A DNA stretch of 64,000 nt, taken from assembly GCF_904846345.1 (NCBI RefSeq), contig NZ_CAJHAJ010000010.1, positions 1-64,000 of the forward strand. The letters are read 5' to 3'. Shown in pieces: positions 17,886 through 25,395 of the stretch (positions within the stretch are counted from its first letter, which is position 1; the number at the start of each line of letters is the position of its first letter). Made by a program: the position numbers and the translations under genes. This stretch comes from Psychrobacter maritimus. GTDB lineage: Bacteria; Pseudomonadota; Gammaproteobacteria; Pseudomonadales; Moraxellaceae. The notes under the pieces were generated by a model, which was not told the DNA's origin, did not search any database, and worked only from the letters and a program-made list of their open reading frames with translations.

Positions 17886-17924
17886 AAAAAAGAGAGGCTC
17901 TATTAATAGAGCCTCTCTTTTTTT
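17886..17924. terminator. Bidirectional terminator between trhO and serA
   Basis: A perfect palindrome with 19-nt arms centred on TTAA at 17903-17906, A-run left and T-run right. It closes both converging genes. Confidence 0.9.
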
Positions 17925-17959
17925 ATACCAGTCGTAAAATTAAATAATAACGCTTAATT

Positions 17960-19186
17960 TTAGAACAAGATACGTACGCGAATGGTTTCTTCAACGTCTT
18001 TTAGCTGATCTAATGCAGCTGTTGAATCGTTATAATCCACATCCATCACCAGATAACCCACATCGCCTTCCGTCATTAAGCTCTGCGCTAAAATGTTGAT
18101 GTGCGCTTCGGCGAACAGACGGTTAATCTGTGATAGTACGCCTGGGACGTTTCTATGGATATGCAGCAGACGATGCGAGCCTTCTTTAAACGGCACAGAG
18201 ACTTCTGGGAAGTTCACAGCGGTTGCAGTATCGCCTTGGTCAGAGTATCTAACAAACTTATCGGCAACTTCAAGACCGATATTCGCCTGCGCTTCTTGGG
18301 TTGAGCCACCGATATGCGGCGTCAAGATAACGTTGTCAAATTTACGTAGTGGTGATTCAAACTCTTCATCAGCAGATTTTGGCTCTTTCGGGAACACGTC
18401 AATCGCTGCACCCAAGATTTTACCAGACTCAAGAACTGCCGCCAAATCATCAATCTCAACACAAGTACCACGAGCGGCGTTGATAAAGTAGCTGCCGTCT
18501 TTCATATGCGCAAACTGCGCCGCACCCATCATATAGCGGGTGCTTGGTACATCAGGCACATGCAAGGTGACGATATCAGCGGTTGATAATAGCTCTTCTA
18601 AGCTACCTACTTGCACGGCATTACCTAGTGGCAATTTGGTCAAGACATCATGATAAATGACTTTCATACCGAAGCTTTCAGCCAATACCGACAATTGCGA
18701 GCCGATAGAGCCATAACCGACGATACCGATCGTCTTGCCACGTACTTCATGTGAGTTGGTCGCAGACTTGCCCCAACCGCCGCGATGTACGGTCGCATTC
18801 TTTTCAGGGATACCGCGATATAGCATGATGGCTTCGGCCAATACCAGCTCAGCAACCGAGCGGGTGTTCGAATATGGCGCGTTAAAGACAGGAATACCCA
18901 AATCTCGAGCGGCGTCCAAGTCGACTTGGTTGGTACCGATACAAAAACAGCCAATACCGATAAGCTTGTGTGCGTGCTCAAGGACTTCACGCGTCAGCTG
19001 CGTACGCGAGCGGATACCGATGAAGTGAGCATCTTTAATCTTTTCGATAAGCTCATCTTGATCTAAAGCGTGACTGATATTCTCGATGTTATGATAACCA
19101 GCCCCTTCCAATACTTTTAACGCATTGTCATGTAGACCTTCAAGCAATAAAAACCGGATTTTGTCTTTTTGTAGTGATAACGCCAT
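17960..19186 (-). CDS. serA: D-3-phosphoglycerate dehydrogenase
   Basis: 408 residues, the length of the E. coli-type enzyme with one C-terminal ACT domain. It oxidises 3-phosphoglycerate, the first step of serine synthesis, and enzymes of this type also reduce 2-oxoglutarate to D-2-hydroxyglutarate. Visible: the Rossmann motif GIVGYGSIGSQ (about 157-167), catalytic Arg in NAARGT, Glu in DVFPKEP and His in TPHIGGSTQ. The ACT domain (HRNVPGVLSQINRLF, about 340 on) is the serine allosteric site. Divergent from a D-2-hydroxyglutarate dehydrogenase gene, which fits that side reaction. Confidence 0.96.
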   Translation of the reverse strand: MALSLQKDKIRFLLLEGLHDNALKVLEGAGYHNIENISHALDQDELIEKIKDAHFIGIRSRTQLTREVLEHAHKLIGIGCFCIGTNQVDLDAARDLGIPVFNAPYSNTRSVAELVLAEAIMLYRGIPEKNATVHRGGWGKSATNSHEVRGKTIGIVGYGSIGSQLSVLAESFGMKVIYHDVLTKLPLGNAVQVGSLEELLSTADIVTLHVPDVPSTRYMMGAAQFAHMKDGSYFINAARGTCVEIDDLAAVLESGKILGAAIDVFPKEPKSADEEFESPLRKFDNVILTPHIGGSTQEAQANIGLEVADKFVRYSDQGDTATAVNFPEVSVPFKEGSHRLLHIHRNVPGVLSQINRLFAEAHINILAQSLMTEGDVGYLVMDVDYNDSTAALDQLKDVEETIRVRILF

Positions 19187-19717
19187 GTGAGAACTGTCCT
19201 ATAATTGTCTTATAAAAATCATCAGTGGGATAAGTATGATGGATGAAACGAAAACAGTCTGGATATCTTACACAAAATTTGGCAGCGATGTTAGCAGATT
19301 AGATGAATTATTGCTTATCAAGCCTGAAAACTTTTTATGCTATAGTAAATCACGGTATATAAACCTGATATCTAAACCCTGTACTTAGATTTTGCGCTTA
19401 AACTTTGCACTTAGAACTTGTACTTAAACTTAGAACTTGTACTTAAAATTTGCATGCAAACGCTGTATCTAAAATTTATTAAACTTTTTTTAATTATGAA
19501 TATTACTTACACTAGTTAGGCGTATGACCGCATATCTATCTATCATTGCAACACGCGCTCACTTATACTTATATTAATTATATGAACCCAGTTGCTTATA
19601 TAAACCCATAAACCCAATTATTTATATAAACACAGTTATAACCGCTGAGTTATATCCATTTAGCGATATAATAATCCCTTTTATGCATAGCGCTTACGTT
19701 TCTACCGAGATTTGACC
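19187..19717. other. Divergent spacer with degenerate repeats
   Basis: No gene is seen in 531 bp. From 19380 to 19474 there are drifting 12-14 bp units of the type TTGYRCTTARA (for example TGTACTTAGATT, TTGCGCTTAAAC, TTGTACTTAAAC). From about 19590 to 19640 short TTATATAAACCCA-like units recur. Promoters for both genes should lie here, but I cannot fix them. Confidence 0.45.
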
Positions 19718-21178
19718 ATGACTTCTTTAGCTAGCCAAAGCAACACTACCGCTCAAAACAATGCTACCACCCCTACTGCTGCTGTCCAGACCATCTTAAG
19801 CAACTTGCTTGATGCTCATCAGTTTGACGCCAGCCAAATCAAAACCGATAGCGAAAGCTTGGAGCATTGGGGCAAAGACTGGACCAAGCACTTTGCTCCC
19901 GCCGCTGCGGCTATCGTCTTTCCAAAGACTACCGAGCAAGTGCAAGCGATTGTATTACTTGCTAATGAGCATAACGTGGTCTTAACACCAAGTGGCGGTC
20001 GTACCGGTCTGTCTGCTGGTGCAGTTGCCGCTAATGGTGAGATTGTCGTCAGTATGGATAAAATGAATCATATCGGACAATTCTATCCTGCTGACCGTAT
20101 GGTAGAAATTGAAGCGGGCGTGGTCACGCAGCAGTTGCAACAGTTTGCCGAATCGAAAGACCTCTACTACCCTGTCGACTTTGCTTCTGCTGGCTCAAGT
20201 CAAATTGGTGGCAATATCGGCACCAATGCCGGCGGTATTAAAGTCATTCGTTATGGTATGACCCGTCAATGGATTATGGGGCTCACAGTTGTTACTGGTA
20301 AAGGTGATATCTTGCAGCTTAACCGCGGTATGGTTAAAAACGCCACGGGTTATGATTTGCGTCAATTGTTTATCGGTAGCGAAGGCACGCTAGGCTTTGT
20401 CACTCATGCCCAAATCAAACTTGAACGTCAGCCGCAAGATTTAAACGTTATGGTCTTAGGCATGGACAGCTTTAATGATGTCATGAATGTGCTCTCTGCC
20501 TTTCAAGCACAAATCGATTTGACCGCGTTTGAGTTCTTTGATGATGTGGCGATTGATAAGCTGATGGCACATGGCCAAGTACAAGAACCATTTGAATCAC
20601 GCACCAAGTTTTATACCCTATTAGAGTTCGAAGCGCCTTATGAGCCTATCATGGATAAGGCCATGGCAATCTTTGAGCATTGCATGGAGCAAGGTTGGGT
20701 CGTTGATGGGGTGATGAGTCAGAGTCTCGCGCAAGCTGAAGAGCTGTGGAAGCTGCGCGAATACATCTCTGAAACCATCTCGGTATTCACCCCTTATAAG
20801 AATGACGTTTCTGTACTAATCAGCTACGTACCTGAATTTATCGCTGAGATTGACCATATCGTTAGTAGTAACTACCCTGACTTTGAAGTCTGCTGGTTCG
20901 GGCATATCGGTGATGGGAATTTGCATCTTAATATCTTAAAGCCTGAAAACATGAGTAAAGATGATTTCTTTAGCGAGTGTCAGGTTGTTAATAAATACGT
21001 GTTTGAGACGGTGCAAAAATATGGTGGTTCCGTGTCTGCTGAACATGGCGTTGGTATGACCAAAAAGCCTTATCTCAATTATAGCCGTAGCGAGACTGAG
21101 ATTGATTATCTGCGAGAAGTCAAAAAGGTCTTTGACCCCAATAATATTATGAACCGTGGCAAGATTTTTGATATGTAA
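19718..21178 (+). CDS. FAD-linked D-2-hydroxyglutarate dehydrogenase
   Basis: 486 residues. It belongs to the FAD-binding oxidase family of GlcD, D-lactate and D-2-hydroxyglutarate dehydrogenases. The FAD domain shows PSGGRTGLSAGAVA (about 92-105) and GGNIGTNAGGIKVIRYG. The C-terminal domain has GHIGDGNLHLNIL, whose His residues bind metal, and AEHGVGMTKKPYL. The divergent position next to serA matches Pseudomonas, where this enzyme oxidises the D-2-hydroxyglutarate that SerA makes and so pulls the serine pathway. The specific assignment rests on that context. Start: ATG at 19718; a TTG two codons earlier is possible. Confidence 0.88.
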   Translation: MTSLASQSNTTAQNNATTPTAAVQTILSNLLDAHQFDASQIKTDSESLEHWGKDWTKHFAPAAAAIVFPKTTEQVQAIVLLANEHNVVLTPSGGRTGLSAGAVAANGEIVVSMDKMNHIGQFYPADRMVEIEAGVVTQQLQQFAESKDLYYPVDFASAGSSQIGGNIGTNAGGIKVIRYGMTRQWIMGLTVVTGKGDILQLNRGMVKNATGYDLRQLFIGSEGTLGFVTHAQIKLERQPQDLNVMVLGMDSFNDVMNVLSAFQAQIDLTAFEFFDDVAIDKLMAHGQVQEPFESRTKFYTLLEFEAPYEPIMDKAMAIFEHCMEQGWVVDGVMSQSLAQAEELWKLREYISETISVFTPYKNDVSVLISYVPEFIAEIDHIVSSNYPDFEVCWFGHIGDGNLHLNILKPENMSKDDFFSECQVVNKYVFETVQKYGGSVSAEHGVGMTKKPYLNYSRSETEIDYLREVKKVFDPNNIMNRGKIFDM

Positions 21179-21217
21179 TTAATTGCTTGACCAAAATATT
21201 AGAAAGTTTGATGACAT

Positions 21218-21255
21218 AAAAAAAGACGCTAAACGTTAAGTCTAGCGTCTTTTTT
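21218..21255. terminator. Bidirectional terminator between the dehydrogenase and BLUF genes
   Basis: AAAAAGACGCTA pairs with TAGCGTCTTTTT, with an A-run on the left and T-run on the right. It serves the converging genes ending at 21178 and 21326. Confidence 0.85.
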
Positions 21256-21325
21256 ACTATTGAGCTGGCAATGCATCATTTGTATAAAAGATTAAAAGCG
21301 TAAAAGTAGTTAATCTATAAGATAT

Positions 21326-21958
21326 TTATGATAAATAAAGCAGTACCAAGGCGATAATTAGCAATATACTTAAACAACCTTGAACCATTAGAAAGGCTTG
21401 ATGCGGGGCGGCGACATGACGCACCATATTGCCAAGCGCATTATAAGTAATGCCTGCCGCTTTGACATGTGGCGGAGTATCAAAGGTTTGGATAATCTGC
21501 AAAAACTGCTCGGTACGCTCGGGCGACCAATCTTGCGGCGCAAATGGCAAATATGCTGACAGTTGAGCGGCTTGCTGCTTAGTCGTTGGTGACCATAACC
21601 AACGCTCCAAAAACAGCAAACGCATCCGCCAGTCTGAAAAATGACGCTGCTTGATGGTTTTTAAGAGCAATACTTGCACATTTTTATGGCGGGTATCAGC
21701 AAAGATACGCTGGGTAAGCGCCGCGACTTTGGCTTTTTCGCCTTCCATACATTGTAAAAAATGACCATTGCCATAACATAATGTACCTGTGATGCCGTGC
21801 TGCTCATTATAGTCGCGCGCATGGCCTTCCACTTCATCAAATATCGTCGCATTCAACCGTGAGGCAAGCGTCAAGCTGCTAACATACACCAGCTGCACCA
21901 AGGCCGTGTCTGCTATTTCATCTAATTTGCTCAAGGCATTAGGATGAGTGAGGGGCAT
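21326..21958 (-). CDS. BLUF blue-light sensor with C-terminal membrane segment
   Basis: 210 residues. The BLUF flavin-binding domain spans about 20-115. The key residues are at the expected places: Tyr25 (LVYVSS), Asn51 (DYNEQHGITG), Gln69 (FLQCMEG) and Trp110 (FSDWRM). These are the residues of the flavin photocycle, so the domain should be photoactive. A helical region follows, and the last 23 residues (AFLMVQGCLSILLIIALVLL) form a strong hydrophobic segment. Most short BLUF proteins, such as BlsA of Acinetobacter, are soluble; this one looks tail-anchored to the inner membrane. No partner gene is adjacent. Convergent with the dehydrogenase gene. Confidence 0.92.
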   Translation of the reverse strand: MPLTHPNALSKLDEIADTALVQLVYVSSLTLASRLNATIFDEVEGHARDYNEQHGITGTLCYGNGHFLQCMEGEKAKVAALTQRIFADTRHKNVQVLLLKTIKQRHFSDWRMRLLFLERWLWSPTTKQQAAQLSAYLPFAPQDWSPERTEQFLQIIQTFDTPPHVKAAGITYNALGNMVRHVAAPHQAFLMVQGCLSILLIIALVLLYLS

Positions 21959-22637
21959 AATAAAAATCCTAAAAGGTCACGGTAACAGGCAATTGAAAAA
22001 ATGCGTCAAATAAGATGACGCTTAAGCAAATAAAAGCATCATTCATAAAAGATAGTAAGTCACAAAAACCTAGCAAATATTTACGCCGCTTGACTGTCAT
22101 TGGTTACGGGAATTGCTATCATAAGCCGCGCAGTGTCAGTCATAATTAAGCGTCATAGCAGTTAAAATGAATTTATTAGCACAGCAGCATAAACCCTATA
22201 AAATAAGGGCAAGATGCAGTGCCAAGATAAGCACTTGTAAATGGGCTAAATTACCTCATTAAAATTAGCAATAACAGAGGCAATGTTTATAACTTATTGG
22301 CTATAACTTATTGTAAATACAAAGATAATTGATTGTAACGATTATATGCGCCTATTGGTATATTTTTCTCGACATTATTATCTGAAAAGTTATAGCAAAA
22401 ATGAGTTGCTAGCTTTTTTATTTAGTAAATGCAGCAATATCAAACCGCTTATTAGGCGCTTTACTGACGAGTTTTGATAGCCACCTTTTTATGACTCACT
22501 TTATCAACATCTATGAATATCGCTTTATTATTAACATCGATTTATTACCACTGATTTATTATCACTGATTTATTATCACTGATTTATTATCACTGATTTA
22601 TTATCACTGATTTATAGCAACGACAGACAGGAACATT
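21959..22637. other. 679-bp divergent spacer
   Basis: AT-rich, with no gene, tRNA or clear terminator. The last part holds a near-perfect 14-bp tandem repeat (22539-22615) ending about 22 bp before the next start codon. Confidence 0.5.
22539..22615. repeat. 14-bp tandem repeat, 5.5 copies
   Basis: Unit GATTTATTATCACT. Copies start at 22539, 22553, 22567, 22581 and 22595, with a half copy at 22609. The first copy has one change (ACC for ATC). It sits immediately before the ribosome site of the gene at 22638. Confidence 0.95.
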
Positions 22638-24275
22638 ATGAGCAAGATAGAAAAACCAGACGACTTTCACCTCACCATTGCTGAGATTAAGAAAAAAGAT
22701 TATCCACAACTTAAAGCTTTAATGGATCGCGTTTATGTCAACTTAGGCGGTGCGTGGTCAAAAAACACCATTCATACCTTAATTGACGCCTTCCCTGAAG
22801 GACAGATTGCGCTCTTTGACCATGATGAGCTGATTGGTATTGTGCTATCGATGCGCGTTGATTACACCAAGTTTTCTAACCCGCATACTTATGATGACTT
22901 AATTGGTCATAAAGAGATTATTAGAGACAATCCTGATGGCGATGCTATTTATGGCTTAGATGCGCTAATCGACCCTGAATATCGTGGTTATCGTTTAGGT
23001 CGCAGGCTTTATGATGCGCGTAAAGAGCTGTGCCGCCAGTTAAACTTCCGCGCTATCTTAGCCGGTGGTCGTATTCCCAATTATCACAATCACCAAGACT
23101 TAACACCTGGTGAATATATTGAAGCCGTTGAAGCTCGTGAAATTCACGACCCCGCGCTGTCGTTTCAGTTATCAAATGGCTTTATCGTTAAACGTATTTT
23201 GACCGCTTATTTGCCAGATGATGCCCAATCTAAAGGTTTTGCGACCTTACTTGAATGGGCAAATATTTATTATGAGCCGCAAGATTATAAGCCCAATACG
23301 CGTAAATCAGAGGTCAGAATCGGTGGTATTCAGTGGCAAATGCGTGAGGTTGAATCACCTGAAGAGCTGTTGCAACAAGTTGAATTCTTCGTCGATATCA
23401 TGGCTGATTACAACTCTGACTTTGCCTGTTTGCCAGAATTTTTTAACGCGCCGTTAATGGGTCTGTGTGAATCAACTGATCAAAACGTGGCCATTCGCTT
23501 TTTGGCCGGTTATACCGAATGGTTTAAAAACGAGATTTCGCATTTGGCGGTCAGCTATAACGTCAACGTCATCACCGGTTCTATGCCGTTCTTGGACGAC
23601 GACGATACCTTGTATAATGTCAGCTATCTATGCCGCCGTGACGGTACGGTTGAAGAGCAGCGCAAAATTCACATTACCCCGCATGAACGTAGCGCGTGGG
23701 TGATTGAAGGCGGCGATGAAGTCAAAGTATTTGATACCGATGCTGGTCGTATCGGTATCCTAGTTTGCTATGACGTTGAGTTCCCAGAGCTTGCGCGCTT
23801 GATGGCACTTGATGACATGGATATCTTGTTCGTACCATTTTGGACAGATACTCAAAACGGCTATCTGCGCGTACGCCACTGTGCCCAAGCTCGGGCGATT
23901 GAAAACGAATGCTATGTGATGATTTGTGGTTCAGTCGGTAACTTACCGCAAGTTGAAAGCTTGGATATCCAATACGCACAGTCGTCTATTTTCTCACCGT
24001 CGGATTTTGCTTTCCCGCATGATGCGATTATGGCGGAAACCACGGCCAATACCGAAATGGTATTCTTCTCTGATTTAAACTTAGACAAGCTTATTCATGT
24101 TCGTAATGAAGGCTCGGTGCATAACCTGCTTGACCGCCGTGATGATTTATTTAGCTTAAAATGGAAGAGAAAGGCTAAAATTCCAGCAAGCAAATTGACC
24201 GATGAAGAGCGCCGTGAAAATTCAGGCAGTGTGCTTATCGGCGATCCACTGCAAGACCGTGCGCAAAAGCCTTAA
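22638..24275 (+). CDS. GNAT acetyltransferase-carbon-nitrogen hydrolase fusion
   Basis: 545 residues. The N-terminal half (about 10-215) is a GNAT fold, with the acetyl-CoA loop region in LIDPEYRGYRLGRRLYDAR. The C-terminal half (about 230-520) is a nitrilase-superfamily carbon-nitrogen hydrolase. Its triad is complete: Glu267 (CLPEFFNAP), Lys343 (EEQRKIHITPHE) and Cys377 (ILVCYDVEFPE). The fusion is known as a conserved bacterial family, but I know of no proven substrate. One guess is N-acetylation coupled to amide hydrolysis of a small metabolite. ATG at 22638 follows ACAGGAAC. Monocistronic. Confidence 0.92.
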   Translation: MSKIEKPDDFHLTIAEIKKKDYPQLKALMDRVYVNLGGAWSKNTIHTLIDAFPEGQIALFDHDELIGIVLSMRVDYTKFSNPHTYDDLIGHKEIIRDNPDGDAIYGLDALIDPEYRGYRLGRRLYDARKELCRQLNFRAILAGGRIPNYHNHQDLTPGEYIEAVEAREIHDPALSFQLSNGFIVKRILTAYLPDDAQSKGFATLLEWANIYYEPQDYKPNTRKSEVRIGGIQWQMREVESPEELLQQVEFFVDIMADYNSDFACLPEFFNAPLMGLCESTDQNVAIRFLAGYTEWFKNEISHLAVSYNVNVITGSMPFLDDDDTLYNVSYLCRRDGTVEEQRKIHITPHERSAWVIEGGDEVKVFDTDAGRIGILVCYDVEFPELARLMALDDMDILFVPFWTDTQNGYLRVRHCAQARAIENECYVMICGSVGNLPQVESLDIQYAQSSIFSPSDFAFPHDAIMAETTANTEMVFFSDLNLDKLIHVRNEGSVHNLLDRRDDLFSLKWKRKAKIPASKLTDEERRENSGSVLIGDPLQDRAQKP

Positions 24276-24289
24276 GCGGTTATTTTAAA

Positions 24290-24317
24290 AAGTGGTTATT
24301 TTAAAAAGTAACCACTT
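24290..24317 (+). terminator. Hairpin after the fusion gene
   Basis: AAGTGGTTA (24290-24298) pairs with TAACCACTT (24309-24317). No U-run follows, so it may be a partial terminator or an RNA-stability element. Confidence 0.45.
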
Positions 24318-24346
24318 ATAACAGTTCCATAGATTTTACGAATAAT

Positions 24347-24376
24347 ACGGCTGACCATTCAGCCGTTTATTTTTAT
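24347..24376 (+). terminator. Terminator before the thioredoxin-like gene
   Basis: ACGGCTGA (24347-24354) and TCAGCCGT (24359-24366) with loop CCAT, followed by TTATTTTTAT. It separates the fusion gene from the next one. Confidence 0.75.
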
Positions 24377-24412
24377 CTATTAATCACATTGAGAGCAAAA
24401 AAAGCAGCCACT

Positions 24413-24982
24413 ATGACGACTGATACTGAAAAAAACCTTGATATCGAAAAAAGCCTTGAGAAACCAAAAAAAACGCCAAAGCAAAAGATATTGTCTGTTG
24501 CTAAAAACCTGCTTATCTATGGCTTGGTATTTGCTGTCATTTATACCGCTATTAACTGGTGGCGCCAACCGGTCATGCCAGCCAATCCGCAATTGCAGTT
24601 GACCGACTATCAAGGGCAGAGCGTTGATTTAGCAGCAATGAGTCGGGATAAGCCAACGTTGGTATATTTTTGGGGACCCTGGTGTCCGGTTTGTCGGGTG
24701 ACGTCGCCGACGATAGATAAGCTTGCCGCTGCAAATGACTATCCTGTGGTGACCATTGCGATTAAATCAGGCTCTGACCAAGAGCTGCACAGCTACCTTA
24801 CTGAACACAATTATCAATTTACCACCGTCAATGACCAAGAAGGTGAGATATTCGCCGATTGGCAAGGGCAAGTCACGCCGTCTTATGTCGTTCTAAAAGA
24901 TGGTGAAATGACGCAAGGATTGACTGGTATGCAGCCACTTTGGTCGCTGAAATTGCGCTTATGGTTGTCAGAAGTTTTTTAG
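24413..24982 (+). CDS. Membrane-anchored thioredoxin-like protein (ScsD/TlpA type)
   Basis: 189 residues. A charged N-terminus is followed by one transmembrane helix (about 29-50), then a periplasmic thioredoxin fold. The active site is WCPVC (Cys91 and Cys94), preceded by TLVYFWGPW. The conserved cis-Pro appears in VTPSYVV. Such proteins act as periplasmic disulfide reductases or isomerases, fed by DsbD/ScsB. The sequence resembles ScsD, but no scsABC genes adjoin it, so the exact role is open. ATG at 24413 is preferred; a TTG at 24389 would add eight residues. Confidence 0.88.
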   Translation: MTTDTEKNLDIEKSLEKPKKTPKQKILSVAKNLLIYGLVFAVIYTAINWWRQPVMPANPQLQLTDYQGQSVDLAAMSRDKPTLVYFWGPWCPVCRVTSPTIDKLAAANDYPVVTIAIKSGSDQELHSYLTEHNYQFTTVNDQEGEIFADWQGQVTPSYVVLKDGEMTQGLTGMQPLWSLKLRLWLSEVF

Positions 24983-25395
24983 CGCTTAGCCAATTAGGTA
25001 TAATCTAATAAATAGACAATCAAATTTGCCAGACGTATGATTTAATAGACAAGGTATTGATGCTGACATAAGTACTTGGTTTTGGCTAAAAACAGGGCGA
25101 TACTGGTCAGCTCTTTTTACCCTCCGCGTTTTGTCATATAATAGCTGCCGTTATCATATTCACTTTTCTCATTATTCTGCTACCTGTTAAAGATATTTTT
25201 TGTTGCAATCGTCTCATTAGTATTTATGATGGACGTAACTATTTTTATAAGCAATTCATAAGCAACACGTTATAAGCAAAGTTTTCTAAGCAAAAGGCTA
25301 GCATCGATTATCAAATATTTGACCCCATATTATATTTAACCTTAAGCCTGAATTTCAAACGCAACCTCTAACCATCATCTTATAAGACACCTTCT
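24983..25395 (+). other. Spacer upstream of ileS
   Basis: 413 bp with no gene and no hairpin that I can support. A TATAAT at 25137-25142 (in TCATATAATAG) is a possible -10 for ileS, with only a poor -35 near 25115-25120. Confidence 0.35.

Noticed and set aside
22539-22615. CRISPR array
   Set aside because: The 14-bp units are directly adjacent with no spacers, and no cas gene is near.
24983-25395. T-box or attenuator before ileS
   Set aside because: No stem with terminator, and T-box elements are a Gram-positive feature.
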